Below, piece by piece: positions 1-11,420 of a DNA stretch of 64,000 bases (position 1 is its first letter; each line of letters begins with the position of its first letter). The stretch is from Symsagittifera roscoffensis. Taxonomy: Eukaryota > Xenacoelomorpha > Acoela > Convolutidae. The translations under genes and the position numbers were made by a program. The notes under the pieces are model-generated. The model ran no database searches and was not told the origin of the DNA. It worked only from the letters and a program-made list of their open reading frames with translations. Where the stretch lies: positions 3,734,166 through 3,798,165 of the forward strand of contig NC_087069.1 of the NCBI RefSeq assembly GCF_963678635.1. Reading direction: 5' to 3'.

Positions 1-939
1 CCACCATGTTGGTCAAGGCTTCTTCGATTAATGCTCCGTTGTCCACTAATGGCGTCACAAGTGGCGGTGTCTCCCTGTCGGTTCCAGGTAGCTTGGTGCT
101 GGTCGAGATTTGGGTCTTGATTCTCTGCCTCGACGTCTCTTCATGATCCACTTCTGGATCCGCTGGTGGGTTACATAGCCCTGTGTTTCTGTTCTTTACA
201 GTTCGCATCTCCGAATTCGTAATGGTCACAAAGTCTCCCAAGATCCGTTTGTGGTCTTGCTTATTGCCCTCAATACACCAATTTGGTCCATGGAGCCAGT
301 CTCTCTATCGGTGTATGCGTCAATCTCCTGAGTCGAACTATTGAGGCTGACTTGAGATCCGAAGTCATCTTGCTCGTCATCATCCTCCTCTTCTTCCTGG
401 GTTTCTGCTTCATCGCCTGTACCCGTTCCCATGGTAAATGAAAAGAAGTTTCCCAAAGTGTTCTTCACTCCTTCTGAAAACGAGGAGGACGTTGCCGGTT
501 TCTTCATTACGCCATGCATCATGGTGTTGTCTGTGGGTGATCTTGTACTCGCCACGTTTTCAGTAGAGATCTCGGACTGTTCCGACATCTCCTCACGGTC
601 CAGTGTCCCGGTGGAAGTGGCAAAAGATTGGCCTTGTTCTAGCGGAGTTGATTCACTCGCCAATCTTCTGTTTCCTCTCCCTTCAGGTCCATGTCCGTCT
701 CAGTTCTCATCTATGGCAGGTTCCGGATGGACCTCCACTTCTATTATTACCTTTTGTCCTTCTGAGGAATTTTGACTCCTTGTTTCAACCATTCCGCCTG
801 AAACTTTCTCCCCTTTGTCGGTGCGGGTTTGTGTGATCCTTTCCACAAAAGGGTCGCTCATTGCCTTCCTTTGTTTCTCTGGTATGAATTTTCTAGAGCT
901 ATAACTTAGTTCAGGTATCCTTGGCTTGTCTACACTCAT
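1..939 (-). pseudogene. gag: gag N-terminal part, copy C (broken, runs off the left edge)
   Basis: The frame opens at an ATG at 939 (MSVDKPRIP...) and matches the Gag start of copy A (8570 onward) at roughly 60-65 % identity. The region is rich in Ser, Thr and Glu with an acidic run (residues EEEEDDDEQDD). An in-frame TGA at about 700-702 and a frameshift near 235 break it, after which homology to copy A continues to position 1. In this family the region precedes the coiled-coil and CCHC part of Gag. No catalytic function is expected. The near-identical placement of the ATG after a long leader in A and C supports this start. Confidence 0.75.
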
Positions 940-1309
940 TTTCAATTAATCACTTCTTACTGCTTATACACTCAATTCGATTGCTAGTGTCCTTATAGTT
1001 TGACTATCAATAATAATGACACAACACAATAAATATCACAAGATTCTATTAAATAATGACCACGAATCCCTGTATGTTATCACAGTACAGCGTGTATACA
1101 ATTTATTCACAATAATCGATTATTGGATGTAAGATATGAAGCTAGCACAATCTGAAGCTAGCTCACTACCTAATCAAAAACAGATGTTTTTGAATTAAAA
1201 GCCAAAAATGAAGAAAAATAAAAATATTTTCAATGAAAAACGTATGTGTTTTGTACTTTAGTCAGCCGCAATGTAATTGTTGAACTTGTTTGTAAAGAAG
1301 GAGCTTTCC

Positions 1310-1448
1310 CTGTTCGGTGCTGCACCAAACAGACAAAAATTGAAGGCAGTTATTTTCTCAAGTGGGCGTCTATTGCACCCACCGAGTCCTGTGTTACCTA
1401 TCTGCCTGCGAATTGGCCGAGCTAGACCTACAAAAATCCTCAAGGCAA
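1310..1448 (-). other. Conserved leader RNA hairpin module, copy C
   Basis: Three potential stems occur in a fixed order on the minus (sense) strand. They are a TTGCC..GGCAA-type stem at about 1413-1448 (imperfect here), a 7-bp GTGGGTG/CGCCCAC stem at 1362-1382, and an 11-bp stem around the palindrome GGTGCAGCACC at 1310-1332. The same order and flanking bases (CTCGGTGGGTG...CCCACTTGAGAA) recur in copies A and B with paired changes in the stems. A packaging or dimerisation role is inference from position only. Confidence 0.6.
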
Positions 1449-1669
1449 TCAATTTTCCAAAAATGGTTTGGATTTCAATCCACACAAATCAGTGAAAAAA
1501 CTCTTGTTATGTTTAGATCTAGTGTCGCGAATATCCGGGTTTAGACCTGTTTTGTTCTAGTCTGGTCTTTTATTAAAGGCAAGTTACCAGTGCAGTCACT
1601 GGTTACTAGTCTGTCTCCTAATAACCTTTCACTATTTACTTTTCTTTTGTCTTTTTAAGTTTTGACAAA

Positions 1670-2060
1670 AATAAGACCCCTCCGGATTGGCAAAAACAGG
1701 ACCCCTGCGATTGGCAGAAAAAGAACCCTTCCGGATTGGCAAAATTGGGACCCATCCGGATTGGCAAAAATAGGACCCTAACGGATTGGCCAAATTGGAC
1801 CTTTCTGGATTCTCAAAATGGGACCCATCCGGATTGGCAAAATAGGATCCTTCCAGATTGGCAAAAATAGGACACCTCAGGATTGGCAAAAATAGGACCC
1901 CTCAGGATAGGCAAAAATAGGACCCTTCCGGATAAAGGATTCTTCAGGATTGGCAAAAATATGACCCCTCCTGATTGGCAAAATTGGGGACCCCTCCGGT
2001 TTGGCAAAACTTGGGACCTTTCCGGATTGGGACCCCTCCTGGTTTGTAAAAATAGCTTTT
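1670..2060 (-). repeat. Degenerate ~24-bp tandem array in the leader of copy C
   Basis: About sixteen imperfect units are spaced roughly 24 bp apart. On the plus strand each unit reads approximately GACCCCTCCGGATTGGCAAA, so the element sense strand reads CCAATCCGGAGGGGTC. Units differ by substitutions and small indels. The related array in copy A lies at 7540-7800 in opposite genomic orientation and therefore in the same sense relative to the element. Confidence 0.8.
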
Positions 2061-3942
2061 CCGGGTCTCTTAAATTTTTCACCCAATATCCTTCCGCATA
2101 TGTTCTCCGATGCTTTTATGCTGTAGGAACTACCTAGGAAGGGTGTATTTTTTGTCCCTAGACCCTTCCGGATTGAAGCTAAGCTGCTTATTTGACAATT
2201 CTCCTTAACTGTGAAGGTTCTTATAACTAGCCTAGTTTCGACTCGACTTGGGTTTTCTGGGTTCCTTATCCCTCCCTTTTTGTCTAAAACAGAGTACAAT
2301 TGGCTTATTCAACCGTTACTACCCTTTGGTAGGGGTATAAGGGCTTTCCAAAATTTTTTTTTACTAAACGTGAAGGGTCTACTTTCACTAATTGGTAAAA
2401 AATTTTTTACGCTTAGTTTTTCAGATAATTGATGGCTCTAAGTAAGCTCATCTAATTGCTAATCTAATGGTACCAAGATGAACTAGATTTGTCGACTTGT
2501 TCCAAAGTTATTAACTAAAACGTCTTTTTTCAAAAAACTTTCAAAAAACATTCTCTTTTATAGGTTCCGCCTAACTTTTTCCGCAATTCTTATCTTTTTG
2601 ACCTTAAAATTATTTATCCGAGCTCAAAAGGTCTATAATCTTCTAGTTCAATGCAAAAGACCCGATCTAAAACGTTCCAACTGAAAAAATTTTCCAAAAA
2701 CGTTGCTATTCGGACCCTTCCGGATTGATGAATCCACTAAATCAAACACGTTAAGTTCGATTTCACTGTAACCCGGAAAGTTATCGAAAAACGGGTTTTA
2801 AAACCTGTCGATTCACTAGTGAAAGTTGTCCGAACAGCAACCTTTACTGTCCTAACTCAAAAATTTCAAAAATTGTTCTTATTTTGTAGCGTTTCGTTTT
2901 TTGAAAAATCAAGAAAACTCGGTTTTTGGTACCCAATTAGTTCCAACCCTTTCTGAACTAAACTCAACCGGTTCTACCAATTAAACTAGTACAATTACGA
3001 TGTATTTCACTAAGTTTGGGCTTTTTTCTGTTTCAAAATATATCGATTTATTAAAAATGGCGATTTGCGGGGGGTCAAAATTTTGACCCTAAAAACCGGT
3101 CTGCTTACTGCGTTTTTCACTGAAGAACGGTATAGGAGTATTAATATAGACTGTATAAATAAAAAAACTAGTAATATTTTACCCCTCCGGGTTTGTTCAA
3201 TACCCGAATTAAGGTGCTTAACTCGGAAACTCTCAGTTTGGTGAAGGGTCACTACAGTGCAGTCACTGTCGAGCCCCCCAGAGTATTATCTTACTTTTTG
3301 TACCAAAAGGGATACAAATTTTTTAACGATACCCAACAGTCGATTGTTGTTGTCCTTGAGCCCCTTCTTGTCGATCCTTGAACTGCTTGCCGGATCAGTC
3401 TTCTTCTCTAATCCCGAGACGCTTCCGGATTGAGCGCAAATTAGCATTAACGTGCTTAAGTATTCAAATAACCCTACAGTACAAGCACCACAAACGGGTC
3501 AAAAAATTGATCCTAACAACCCTGAATGATATAAATGCCTGTAGCAACAATATATCTAACATCAACAAGTGGGAGGGTCGGATCGCATCTCGTCGGGGGG
3601 GGAGATGATTTCTACTGATTTTGTACTGTTTTACTTTTTTGGTTTTTGCGGTTATATATTTGTTTTTTGTTTTTTTTTTCTTAGGTATTATACTACTTTT
3701 TGTTTGGTTTCCTGTATATCTTTAAGTGTTTTTGGTCACAAACCTCTCAGGAAACGACGGGACGGCCAATCCCCTCACCTTTCTTGGTACGTGAATTTTA
3801 GGTCTTAACAAGGTTAAAAAGCTATTCACGGGAATCCGAACTACCCTTCCGCCACGGTGGTTAGGGCCTTGTTATAAGCATCCGCTCGGCGCGGAGTGCT
3901 CGTTAACGGTTCTGCCAGTCACGATGTTAAAAAGAATAACAA

Positions 3943-3954
3943 CCAGGAGCGCCA
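3943..3954 (-). promoter_or_regulatory. Candidate primer binding site, copy C
   Basis: On the minus strand TGGCGCTCCTGG begins 12 bases after the LTR terminus TTACA. The string is identical in copies A and B. A primer binding site begins with TGG, the complement of a tRNA CCA end. The offset from the LTR is larger than usual and the tRNA is not identified. Confidence 0.4.
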
Positions 3955-3966
3955 TAAAAACATCTA

Positions 3967-4690
3967 TGTAACATTCGCCCGGAAGATACATATCGACGGA
4001 AAATAAAGCTAGGTTCTAAAACGACTGGCTAGCATCTAAAAACAGCTCTACATGCTTTTCACCGTCTCTGCCAATGCCAGTTTTTTTTGTGGTCTTTCTA
4101 ATATCGGGTCGACAAAAAAACCTTACTGTTTCCGGCTTCGATCTGAACGCCCTGATTAACTCAATTGTATGCAAAATAGTGAGCTCATGGCTGGGTCTCA
4201 GTATCCCCAGACCACGAGGTCACTCCTAAAAACAAGGCTACTACTATTTATTGAATTATAATTGTTTTTGCTCAGTAGATAAAAATCATCATCTCCATCG
4301 AAGATGGATCATTCTTTTCTCTCAACTCCTAGCTTCTCAGAATCTGAAAACGAATTTGGATGTTATTTAATTCAGCTCAAGACATTCCGGGAAGCTAAAA
4401 GTTGTTAAATTAACGAGTTACACTTCTCTCCCGAGACCCTTCCGCATTCTGGAATCCGGAGAAATAACGCTCTTAATTCTTCTCGGAAGGATGGACACAT
4501 CGTCCCAGAACCCTTCTTGGTTCTCGTGATTTGCTCTGTAACAATTGTAGCGACACAATCTTTACAACTCGGAATGGTTTCTGACAATATCTAATGACAA
4601 CCTCAATCTGCTTTCGTTTTCCGTTGTTGTTGTCACTGAGACTACTGTTGTTCTCTATGAGAATCCTGTTGTTCTGATTTCGCAGTTTCA
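3967..4690 (-). repeat. 5' LTR of copy C, truncated at its start
   Basis: The plus strand starts TGTAACATTCGCCC, which is the inverted form of the LTR end GGGCGAATGTTACA seen at 5600 and 51653. Homology to the LTRs of A and D runs to about 4690. Roughly the first 200 bases of the LTR are missing where it abuts the LTR of copy A. Confidence 0.75.
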
Positions 4691-4699
4691 GTTGGTGCT

Positions 4700-5600
4700 A
4701 AAGAAAAGGTTGCAGGACCAAAATGCAGACGCAGCAATTTCGAGTTTTTAGCAGAGAACTTTCCGAATTGACGGTTTGAAGAGGTTAACAACGTTATTGG
4801 GACGATTAGTCAAACGGTGAAGGCTAGAATATTCTGGTGTTTCGAATTTTTCGAAGCATGACGTCATATTTCTGAGAAACGTCAGAAACGACCATTTTGG
4901 CAGAAAACCGAAATGAAACAACAACAATATTAGTTGCGATAGCGATAACGACGAGAATTGTGATTGGAAAACGACAACAAATTGCAGAAGTAGCAGAGAC
5001 CGTTCCGAGTTGCAACTATTGTGTCGCTACAATAGTTGCAAGGTCGTTGCGAACAACGGTGAAGGGTGGAATGCAGCCTTCCGGGAGGAAGATAAAGGTC
5101 TTATTACCCCGGATTCGAGAATCCGGAGGGGTCTCGGGACTGGAACTTTTATCATCCAATACAAACTTTTAGCTACCCTATTATGTCCTGAATTGAATTT
5201 AATTAACATCTGAATTCATTTTGCTAGGATGAGAAGCTAGGAGTTGAGTGAAAGGGTTGATCCATCTTCGATGGAGATGATGATTTTTATCTACTGAGCA
5301 AAAACAATTGTAATTCAATAAATAGTAGTAGCCCTGATTTTAGGAGTGACCTCGTCGTCTGGGGATACTGAGACCCAGCTAGGAGCTCACTATTTTTGCA
5401 TGTAATCTAGTTAATTTGAGTGTTTTGACCGAAGCCGAAAGCAGTACCGTTTTTGTCGACCCGATGTTAGAAAGACCACCGAAAGTACTGGCTTGGTAGA
5501 GACGGTGAAAAGCATGTAGAGCTCTGCTTAGACGTTGGCCAGTCGTCTTAGAACCTAGCTTTATTTTCCGTCGATATGTATCTTCCGGGCGAATGTTACA
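4700..5600 (+). repeat. 5' LTR of copy A
   Basis: Homologous along its length to the solo LTR at 50736-51653, for example the GACGCAGCAATTTCGAG segment near 4730 and the end CTTCCGGGCGAATGTTACA. The first 20-25 bases (TGTGACATTCG in copy D) cannot be recognised, so the left boundary is uncertain by about 20 bp. Confidence 0.8.
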
Positions 5601-5612
5601 TAGATGTTTTTA

Positions 5613-5624
5613 TGGCGCTCCTGG
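5613..5624 (+). promoter_or_regulatory. Candidate primer binding site, copy A
   Basis: TGGCGCTCCTGG starts 12 bases after the LTR end and is conserved in all three copies that retain this region, although the surrounding leader has diverged considerably. It would pair with a tRNA ending CCAGGAGCGCCA. The tRNA identity is not determined. Confidence 0.4.
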
Positions 5625-7539
5625 GTGTTATTCTTTTTTAACATCATGACCGGCAGAACCGTTCACGAGCACTCCGCGCCGAGCGGATGCTCACTTTAAC
5701 GCCCTTAATAGGCCTAAGCCGCCGGGGTGGAAGGGTAGTTCGGAACGCGGAAGCCTTCCGGATTACCGTGAATAGCTTTTTAACCAAGTTAAGACCGAAA
5801 ATTCACGAATCAGGAAGGGTGGGGGGATCGGCCATCCCCTCTTTCCCTGAGAGGTTTGTGACCAAATACACTTAAAGATATATATAACACCAAACAAAAA
5901 GTAGTATAGTACCCAAGAAAAACCATAAAATATAAAAAATAACCGAAAAAACCAAAAACAGTAAAAAAGTAAAAAAATCAGTAGAAATCATCCCCCCAGA
6001 CAAGATGTGATCCGACCCCCCCCCCGTTTGTTGTTGATAGATATATTGTTGTTACAGGCATTTATATCAGTCAGGATCGTTACGATCAATGTTTTTTGGC
6101 CCGTTTGTGAGGCTTGTACTGTAGGGTTATTTGAGCATTTAAGCACGTTAATGATAAATTGCGCTCAATCAGGAAGGGTCAGCTGATTTGCGCTCAATTC
6201 GGAAGGGTCTTGGGAGACGACTGATCAGGCAAGCAGCACAAGGAGCAACAAGAAGGGGCTCATTGACAACCACAATCGACTGTTGGGTAACGTTAACAAG
6301 TTTTGTATCCCTTTTGGTACAAAAATTAAGATAGTAATTTGTGGGGGGCTCGACAGTGCTGCACTGTAGTGACCCTTCACCGAACTGCGAATATCCGAGT
6401 TAATCACCTTAATTCGGATATTAAACAAACCCGGAGGGGTATAGTATTACTAATATTATTACCAATTTTGCCTATATTGATACTCCTATATCGTTTTTCA
6501 GTGAAAAACACAGAAAGCAGACCGGTTTTTAGGGTCAAAATAGCGATATTTTGATTCCCCCACAAATCGCGATTTTTGAGATATCGATAATTTTTGAAAC
6601 GGAAAAAAGCAATAAATTATTGTGTTACATCGTAACTGCACTACTATAATAGATAGAACCGGTTAAGTTTAGTTCGGAAGTGGTTGGAACTATTTTGGAA
6701 CCAAAAACCGAATTTTCGTGATTTTTGAGAAAACGGAACACTATAAATTCAGAAAATTTTTTGAAATTTTTGAGTTAGGACAGTAAAAATAGTTGTTTGG
6801 ACAACTTCCACTAGTGAGTCTACAAGTTTTAAATTCCGCTACCCGAAAGCGTCCCGGGTTGCAGAGAAATCGAACTTAACGTGTTTGATTTGGTGGATTC
6901 ATCAATCCGGAGGGGTTCAGGTAGCATAGTTTTTCGCGAATTTTTTCAACTAAAGCGTTTTAGATCGGGTCTTTTGCATTGAACTAGAAGAGTATTGGCC
7001 TTCTGAGCTCGGATCAATAATTTTTAGGTCGAAAAAAAAACAGAATTGCGGAAAAAGTTAGGCGGAACCTATCAGAGAGAAATTTCTTGATTTTAGAAAA
7101 AAGACGTTTTGGTTAGTAACTTTGGAACTACTGGGCAGATCCAGTTGATTTTGGTACCAATAGATCAGAAATTAGCTGAGCTTATTGATAAAGAAAAAAA
7201 TTTTTCGGAAAAATAAGCGTGAAATTTTTTTGAGATTGTTTTTAGCAAATTCACCAATTTGGGAGGGTAGACCCTTCACGTTTTATAATTTTTTTTAGGA
7301 AAGCCCTTACACCCCTACAAAAAAGTAATAGCGGTTGAATAAAGTTACTTTAGGTTGTTCTAGACGAAAAGGGAAGGCTAAAGGCACAAGAAAACCTTAA
7401 TCGAGCCGAAGTTAGGCTAGCGATAAGACCCTTCACCGTTAGCGTGAATTGTCAAATATGAGGCTCAACTTCAATCCGGAAGGGTCTAGGAAAGGATCAC
7501 ATACCCTTCCTAGTTAATTTAAAAAGCATAATAGCATCG

Positions 7540-7800
7540 GAGAACGTATCCGGAGGGGTATAGGTTGAAAATAAAGGTAATCTCCGAAAAGCTACTTTTA
7601 CAAAACCGGAGGGCTCCCAATCCGGAGGGGTCCAAATTTTTTTTCAAATTCGGAGGGTTCCCAATCCGGAGGGGTCTTGTTTTCACAAAACCGGAGGGTT
7701 CCCAATCCGGAGGGGTCCAAACTTTGCTAATCCGGAGGGGTTTAAATTTTGCCAATCCGGAAGGGTCCTATTTTTGCCAATCCGAAAGGGGTATTATTTT
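7540..7800 (+). repeat. CCGGAGGGG motif array in the leader of copy A
   Basis: About ten copies of ATCCGGAGGGGTC or close variants (ACCGGAGGGTTCC, ATCCGGAAGGGTCC) occur in 260 bp, spaced 15-30 bp apart. This is the counterpart of the 24-bp array in copy C, with the same sense relative to the element. Spacing is less regular than in C. Confidence 0.75.
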
Positions 7801-8024
7801 ATTAAAGGACTTAGGTAAATAGAAGAAAGAATACAGTGAGAGGTATTAGGTTATTAGCAGACAGGCTAGGAATCAGTGACTGCACTGGTAACTTGCCTTT
7901 CAATAAAGACCGGACCAAAACAAAACAGGTCCGAACTCGGATATTCGCGACACTAAGTCTAAACTGAAAAGAGCGTAATTCATTGGTGTGGATTGAAACC
8001 CAATACGTTTTTGTGAAAAGTGAC

Positions 8025-8163
8025 TGCCCTGAGGATTGTAGTAGGTCTAGCTCGGGCAGTCCGAAGGAAGATAGGTAACACAGTACTCGGTGGGTGCAAT
8101 AGAAGCCCACTTGAGAAAATTACTGTCTTCAAAGTTTTGTCTGTTTGGTGCAGCACCAAGCAC
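8025..8163 (+). other. Conserved leader RNA hairpin module, copy A
   Basis: Stem 1 is TGCCC(T)GAG..CTCGGGCA at 8025-8058. Stem 2 is GTGGG..CCCAC at 8090-8110. Stem 3 surrounds the palindrome TTGGTGCAGCACCAA at 8144-8158. Order, spacing and the flanks CTCGGTGGG and CCCACTTGAGAA match copies B and C, while stem sequences differ in a mostly pairing-compatible way. Confidence 0.65.
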
Positions 8164-8569
8164 GGAAAGCTTTTTCTTTAGAATACAAGTTCGACTATTG
8201 TACTGCGACCGACTAAAAGTACAAAACACATACGTTTTTTATAGAAGTGTTCATATTCTGTCATTATATATTTTTTTGTTTTGATTTTAAATCAACATAA
8301 TTTGTGCTTGATTGGGTAGTGAGTACACTATCTTTTAAATTGACTGATATCATCCTATTGTGCTAGTTCTCAAATCTTACGAACGATAATCGGTTATTGT
8401 GAATAAATTATATACAAGCTGTAACCTGATAACATACAGAGATTCGTGGTCACTATTTAATAGAATCTTGTGATATTCATTGTGTTGTGTCATTATTATT
8501 GATAGTCAAACTATAAGGTCACTAGCAATCGAATTGAGTGTATAGGCATAAAGAAGTGACAAATTGAGA

Positions 8570-11420
8570 ATGAGTCTAGACAAGTCAAGGATACCTAAAC
8601 GAGGTAATAGCTCTAGGAAATTCATACCTAAAAAGCAAAGAAAAACAATGACCGACCCTTTTGTGGATCGGATCAAACGAGCCCGGACCGACAAAGGGGA
8701 GACGGTTTTAGGCAGAATGGTTGAAACTAGGAGTCAGAAGTCCTCAGAAGAACGAAAAGCTATATTAGAATTGGAGGTCCATACGGACCAGGCCATGAAT
8801 GAGAACCAGGAAGTACATCGACCGGAGGGGAGAGGCAGAAGGCTGGCGAGTGAATCTACTCCGGTAGAACAAGGCAATGATTTTGCCACTTCCACCAGGA
8901 CATTGGACCGAGAGGAGATGTCGGAACTGTCCGACATCTCAACTGAAATAGTGGCAACTAGAAGATCCCCAACAGACAACACCATGATGGCAGGTGTGAC
9001 TGAGAAATAAACAACTTCTTCATCGTTCTCAGAAAGAATGAGGAACACCTTAGAAAACATCTTTCCATTCACCATGGGAGTGGGCACAGGAAATGAAGGT
9101 GAATCCCAGGAGGAAGAAGAGGACGAAGACGAGCAAGTGGATTTTGGATCTCAAGTCAGCCTCAATAGTTCGACACAGGAGAATGAGGCATGAGTCGAAA
9201 GAGAGACTGGAACCATGGACAAATTTGGTGTGGTGAGAACGATAAGCAAAGACGCAAACACACCAGGCCAGTCGAGAGGCTTTGCGTTTATGACAAATTC
9301 AGAGCCGCGAACTGTGGAGAGTAGAAACAAAGGGCTAGGCAACGCATTGGCGGATACTGAAGTGGATAATGAAAAGACGTCGAGACAGAGAGTAAAAGCC
9401 CAAATCTCGACCAGCACGAAGCTACCTGGGACCGACAGGGTGACACCGCCACTAGTGACGCCACTCGTGGATAACGGGACAGCATTAGAGGAAGCCTTTA
9501 ACAACATAGTGGGCAGTATAGGAGAACAAAATGAACAGATGTCCATAAGAATGAGTGAACTAGAAAGAGCAGTTCACATTGAAAGAGAAAGTCTGCGGGA
9601 AGAAATAAACCGCAATAGACAAGAAGTTGGTAGGAGCGAAAAACGCTTAAAAGAAAGAACGGACGAGCACATAGCGGAGAACTTGTCTCGAATGACAAGA
9701 GAAGCGGAACAGAGAGAGTTACGCTTAAGAGACGACATGGAGAAGTTAAGAATTCAGCAAGAGCAGTCTCTTGGGACTCTTGACACAAAGATATATGCGA
9801 TGATGGAGATGTGAACTCAGGCTATCATGGATAGGTTGGACGGGCTACTGGGCAGCAAGAGTGGACCAAAAGAAGGGGAGCCAAACTCGGGAGGTCCCAG
9901 CAGGGAGCCGAAGGTGAACTTTAATGACCATCAAAGGAGAAGGACGTATGGATCCACTAGAGGTAGGGGCAGTTCATCAGGCTATGCCACAAGGGATAAT
10001 AGAACATGGGGCCCGAACAGTAGCGCAAGTTCAACGGGGAACAGACAGACCTCTACCGAACGACCAACACAAGGCACACATGCGACTGGGAGAGGTGATT
10101 CCGGTAACAGGAGACATGCGAGCCCTGGGAAGAATCATGTGGGCCAAAGGGGAAACACTCACGGCGATTCGGATTGCAGGTATGCACCGAATACAGAGCC
10201 CTTAACAAGGTGTGATGACACTCAGGCGGTGCATTCGAGAGATGCTACGGCAATGGCCACAGCCTTTGAACCCCTAAACAGGTCTTTAGAGACATTCCTT
10301 ACAAGGTTATCCAAAACCAATGAACGCAGTGAGAAGTCCAGAAGAGTCTTTAAGAAACCAAGATGCTACAAAGACGAATCTGATGGCTGTATTGATACCT
10401 GGACAGAGGTAATGAAACTGCATTTCACGGAAGAGGACTTGTCGGAAAGACAAGAATGCAGTGCGCTCACCAGTAATTTGGATGGGACAGCCCTGAACTG
10501 TGTCATGGCCAAGAAGCAATATCAGCGTGACACAGCCGAGAAAATCTTCGAAATCTTGTTAAACCGTTTTGGATCAGAGGTGCAGGGGTACCAAGCAATG
10601 ATGCGCTTCGAGAAACGGAGGCGACGAGAAGATGAAACGATAGACAAGTTTCTAGATGACTTGGAAGTGCTGAGAAGACGCAGCCAACCGGATGAATCGA
10701 ACCGAAGGATGAACCTGGCAGTAGCCTCAAGTTTCATCGATGGTGTGAAGAATGATGAACTTCGAACAATGCTAGCAACGAATTACACACCACTATCAAC
10801 CAATGCGCCAACACCAGAGGAGTTGAGGCTCAAGTCAAAAGAATATCTTTTGTTGAAACCTCCTTCGAGATCTGGATACTATAAGAACAATTATGGCAAC
10901 TTTAACAACGGACCAGCAAACCAAGGGAACAACTGGTACAAACCGAGGGATGATATGGACAAAAGACGCTCTTGTGCCAATTGCAGTTCAACGAACCATC
11001 AAGTATCAGCATGCCCAACTTATAAACAAGGCATGAAAGCAAAAGGCTTTAGCCTCGAGGACGAAGATGCGTCAGAAGTTGACCATGAGGATTTCATGAG
11101 AGGAGTAATTGCGAAATTGGGCCCGATGTGTTTCTTTTGCAACTTGGAAGGTCATTTTAAATCAGACTGTCCGCAATTCTGGGATCCAAGGCATGAGGAA
11201 GCTTGATCAGGAGAGAAAGCCAGCAAGGCTCGCCTGTTGAGTGAAGCGGAGGCGCGCAGAACAGACAAACCGCAAGAGCTGGCGACGAAGAAAATGCAAG
11301 CAGTGACTGAAGAGACATGTGAACCGGAACCAGTGACTGCGGCCGATGACTTCAAGATTGATTATAGGGCAGCCGCGAGGGATGCTCTAAATAGACGAAA
11401 GAGATCGAACAAAAAGTGAA
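8570..11420 (+). pseudogene. gag: gag, copy A (nonsense-interrupted)
   Basis: Gag is the structural protein that would form the particle and bind the RNA. One frame runs from ATG 8570 through in-frame stops at 9008, 9192, 9812 and 11204 and is lost by a frameshift near 11417. The N-terminal part is acidic. A long Glu/Arg-rich coiled coil is encoded at about 9500-9800 (REEINRNRQEVGRSEKRL). A basic, Gly/Ser-rich segment follows, then a capsid-like region from about 10260. Two CCHC zinc knuckles close the protein at about 10970-11170 (CANCSSTNHQVSAC and CFFCNLEGHFKSDC, both CX2CX4HX4C). Two knuckles are a usual retroelement nucleocapsid pattern. The upstream open frame beginning TTG 8564 is the same frame, and ATG 8570 is the likelier start. 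Confidence 0.85.

Larger units (their letters stand above)
940..3966 (-). other. 5' leader of copy C, noncoding
   Basis: About 3 kb between the LTR end and the gag ATG, with no convincing coding frame. It holds the conserved hairpin module (1310-1448), a tandem array (1670-2060) and scattered single copies of the GACCCTTCCGGATTG-type motif (for example near 2161 and 2708). It aligns in inverted orientation with 5601-8569. The many short open frames here come from the repeat array and are not genes. Confidence 0.7.
1..4690 (-). mobile_element. Giant Ty3/gypsy-like LTR element, copy C (5' part only)
   Basis: Read on the minus strand this holds a 5'-truncated LTR (about 4690 down to 3967), a 3-kb leader and the start of gag, which runs off the left edge of the window. 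It is assigned to the same family as copies A and B because the LTR end (...GAATGTTACA), the base string after it, the leader hairpins and the Gag N-terminus all match. It is an inverted, roughly 80 % similar counterpart of 4700-9500, so C and A are related but separate copies rather than a recent palindrome. Confidence 0.85.
5601..8569 (+). other. 5' leader of copy A, noncoding
   Basis: A 2.97-kb stretch before the gag ATG without a credible gene. It contains purine-rich motifs of the form (A)ATCCGGAGGGGTC at about 6165, 6196, 6430, 6903 and 7470, a dense array at 7540-7800, and the hairpin module at 8025-8163. It aligns in inverse with 940-3966. Confidence 0.7.

Noticed and set aside
1277-1495. 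Small open frames on both strands at 1258-1495
   Set aside because: They are produced by the conserved RNA hairpin module. Conservation follows base pairing rather than codons.
1632-2299. Overlapping open frames with NPEGSYFCQS-like repeats in the leader of copy C
   Set aside because: They are translations of the 24-bp noncoding array. Frames drift between units, and the copy A counterpart is not open.
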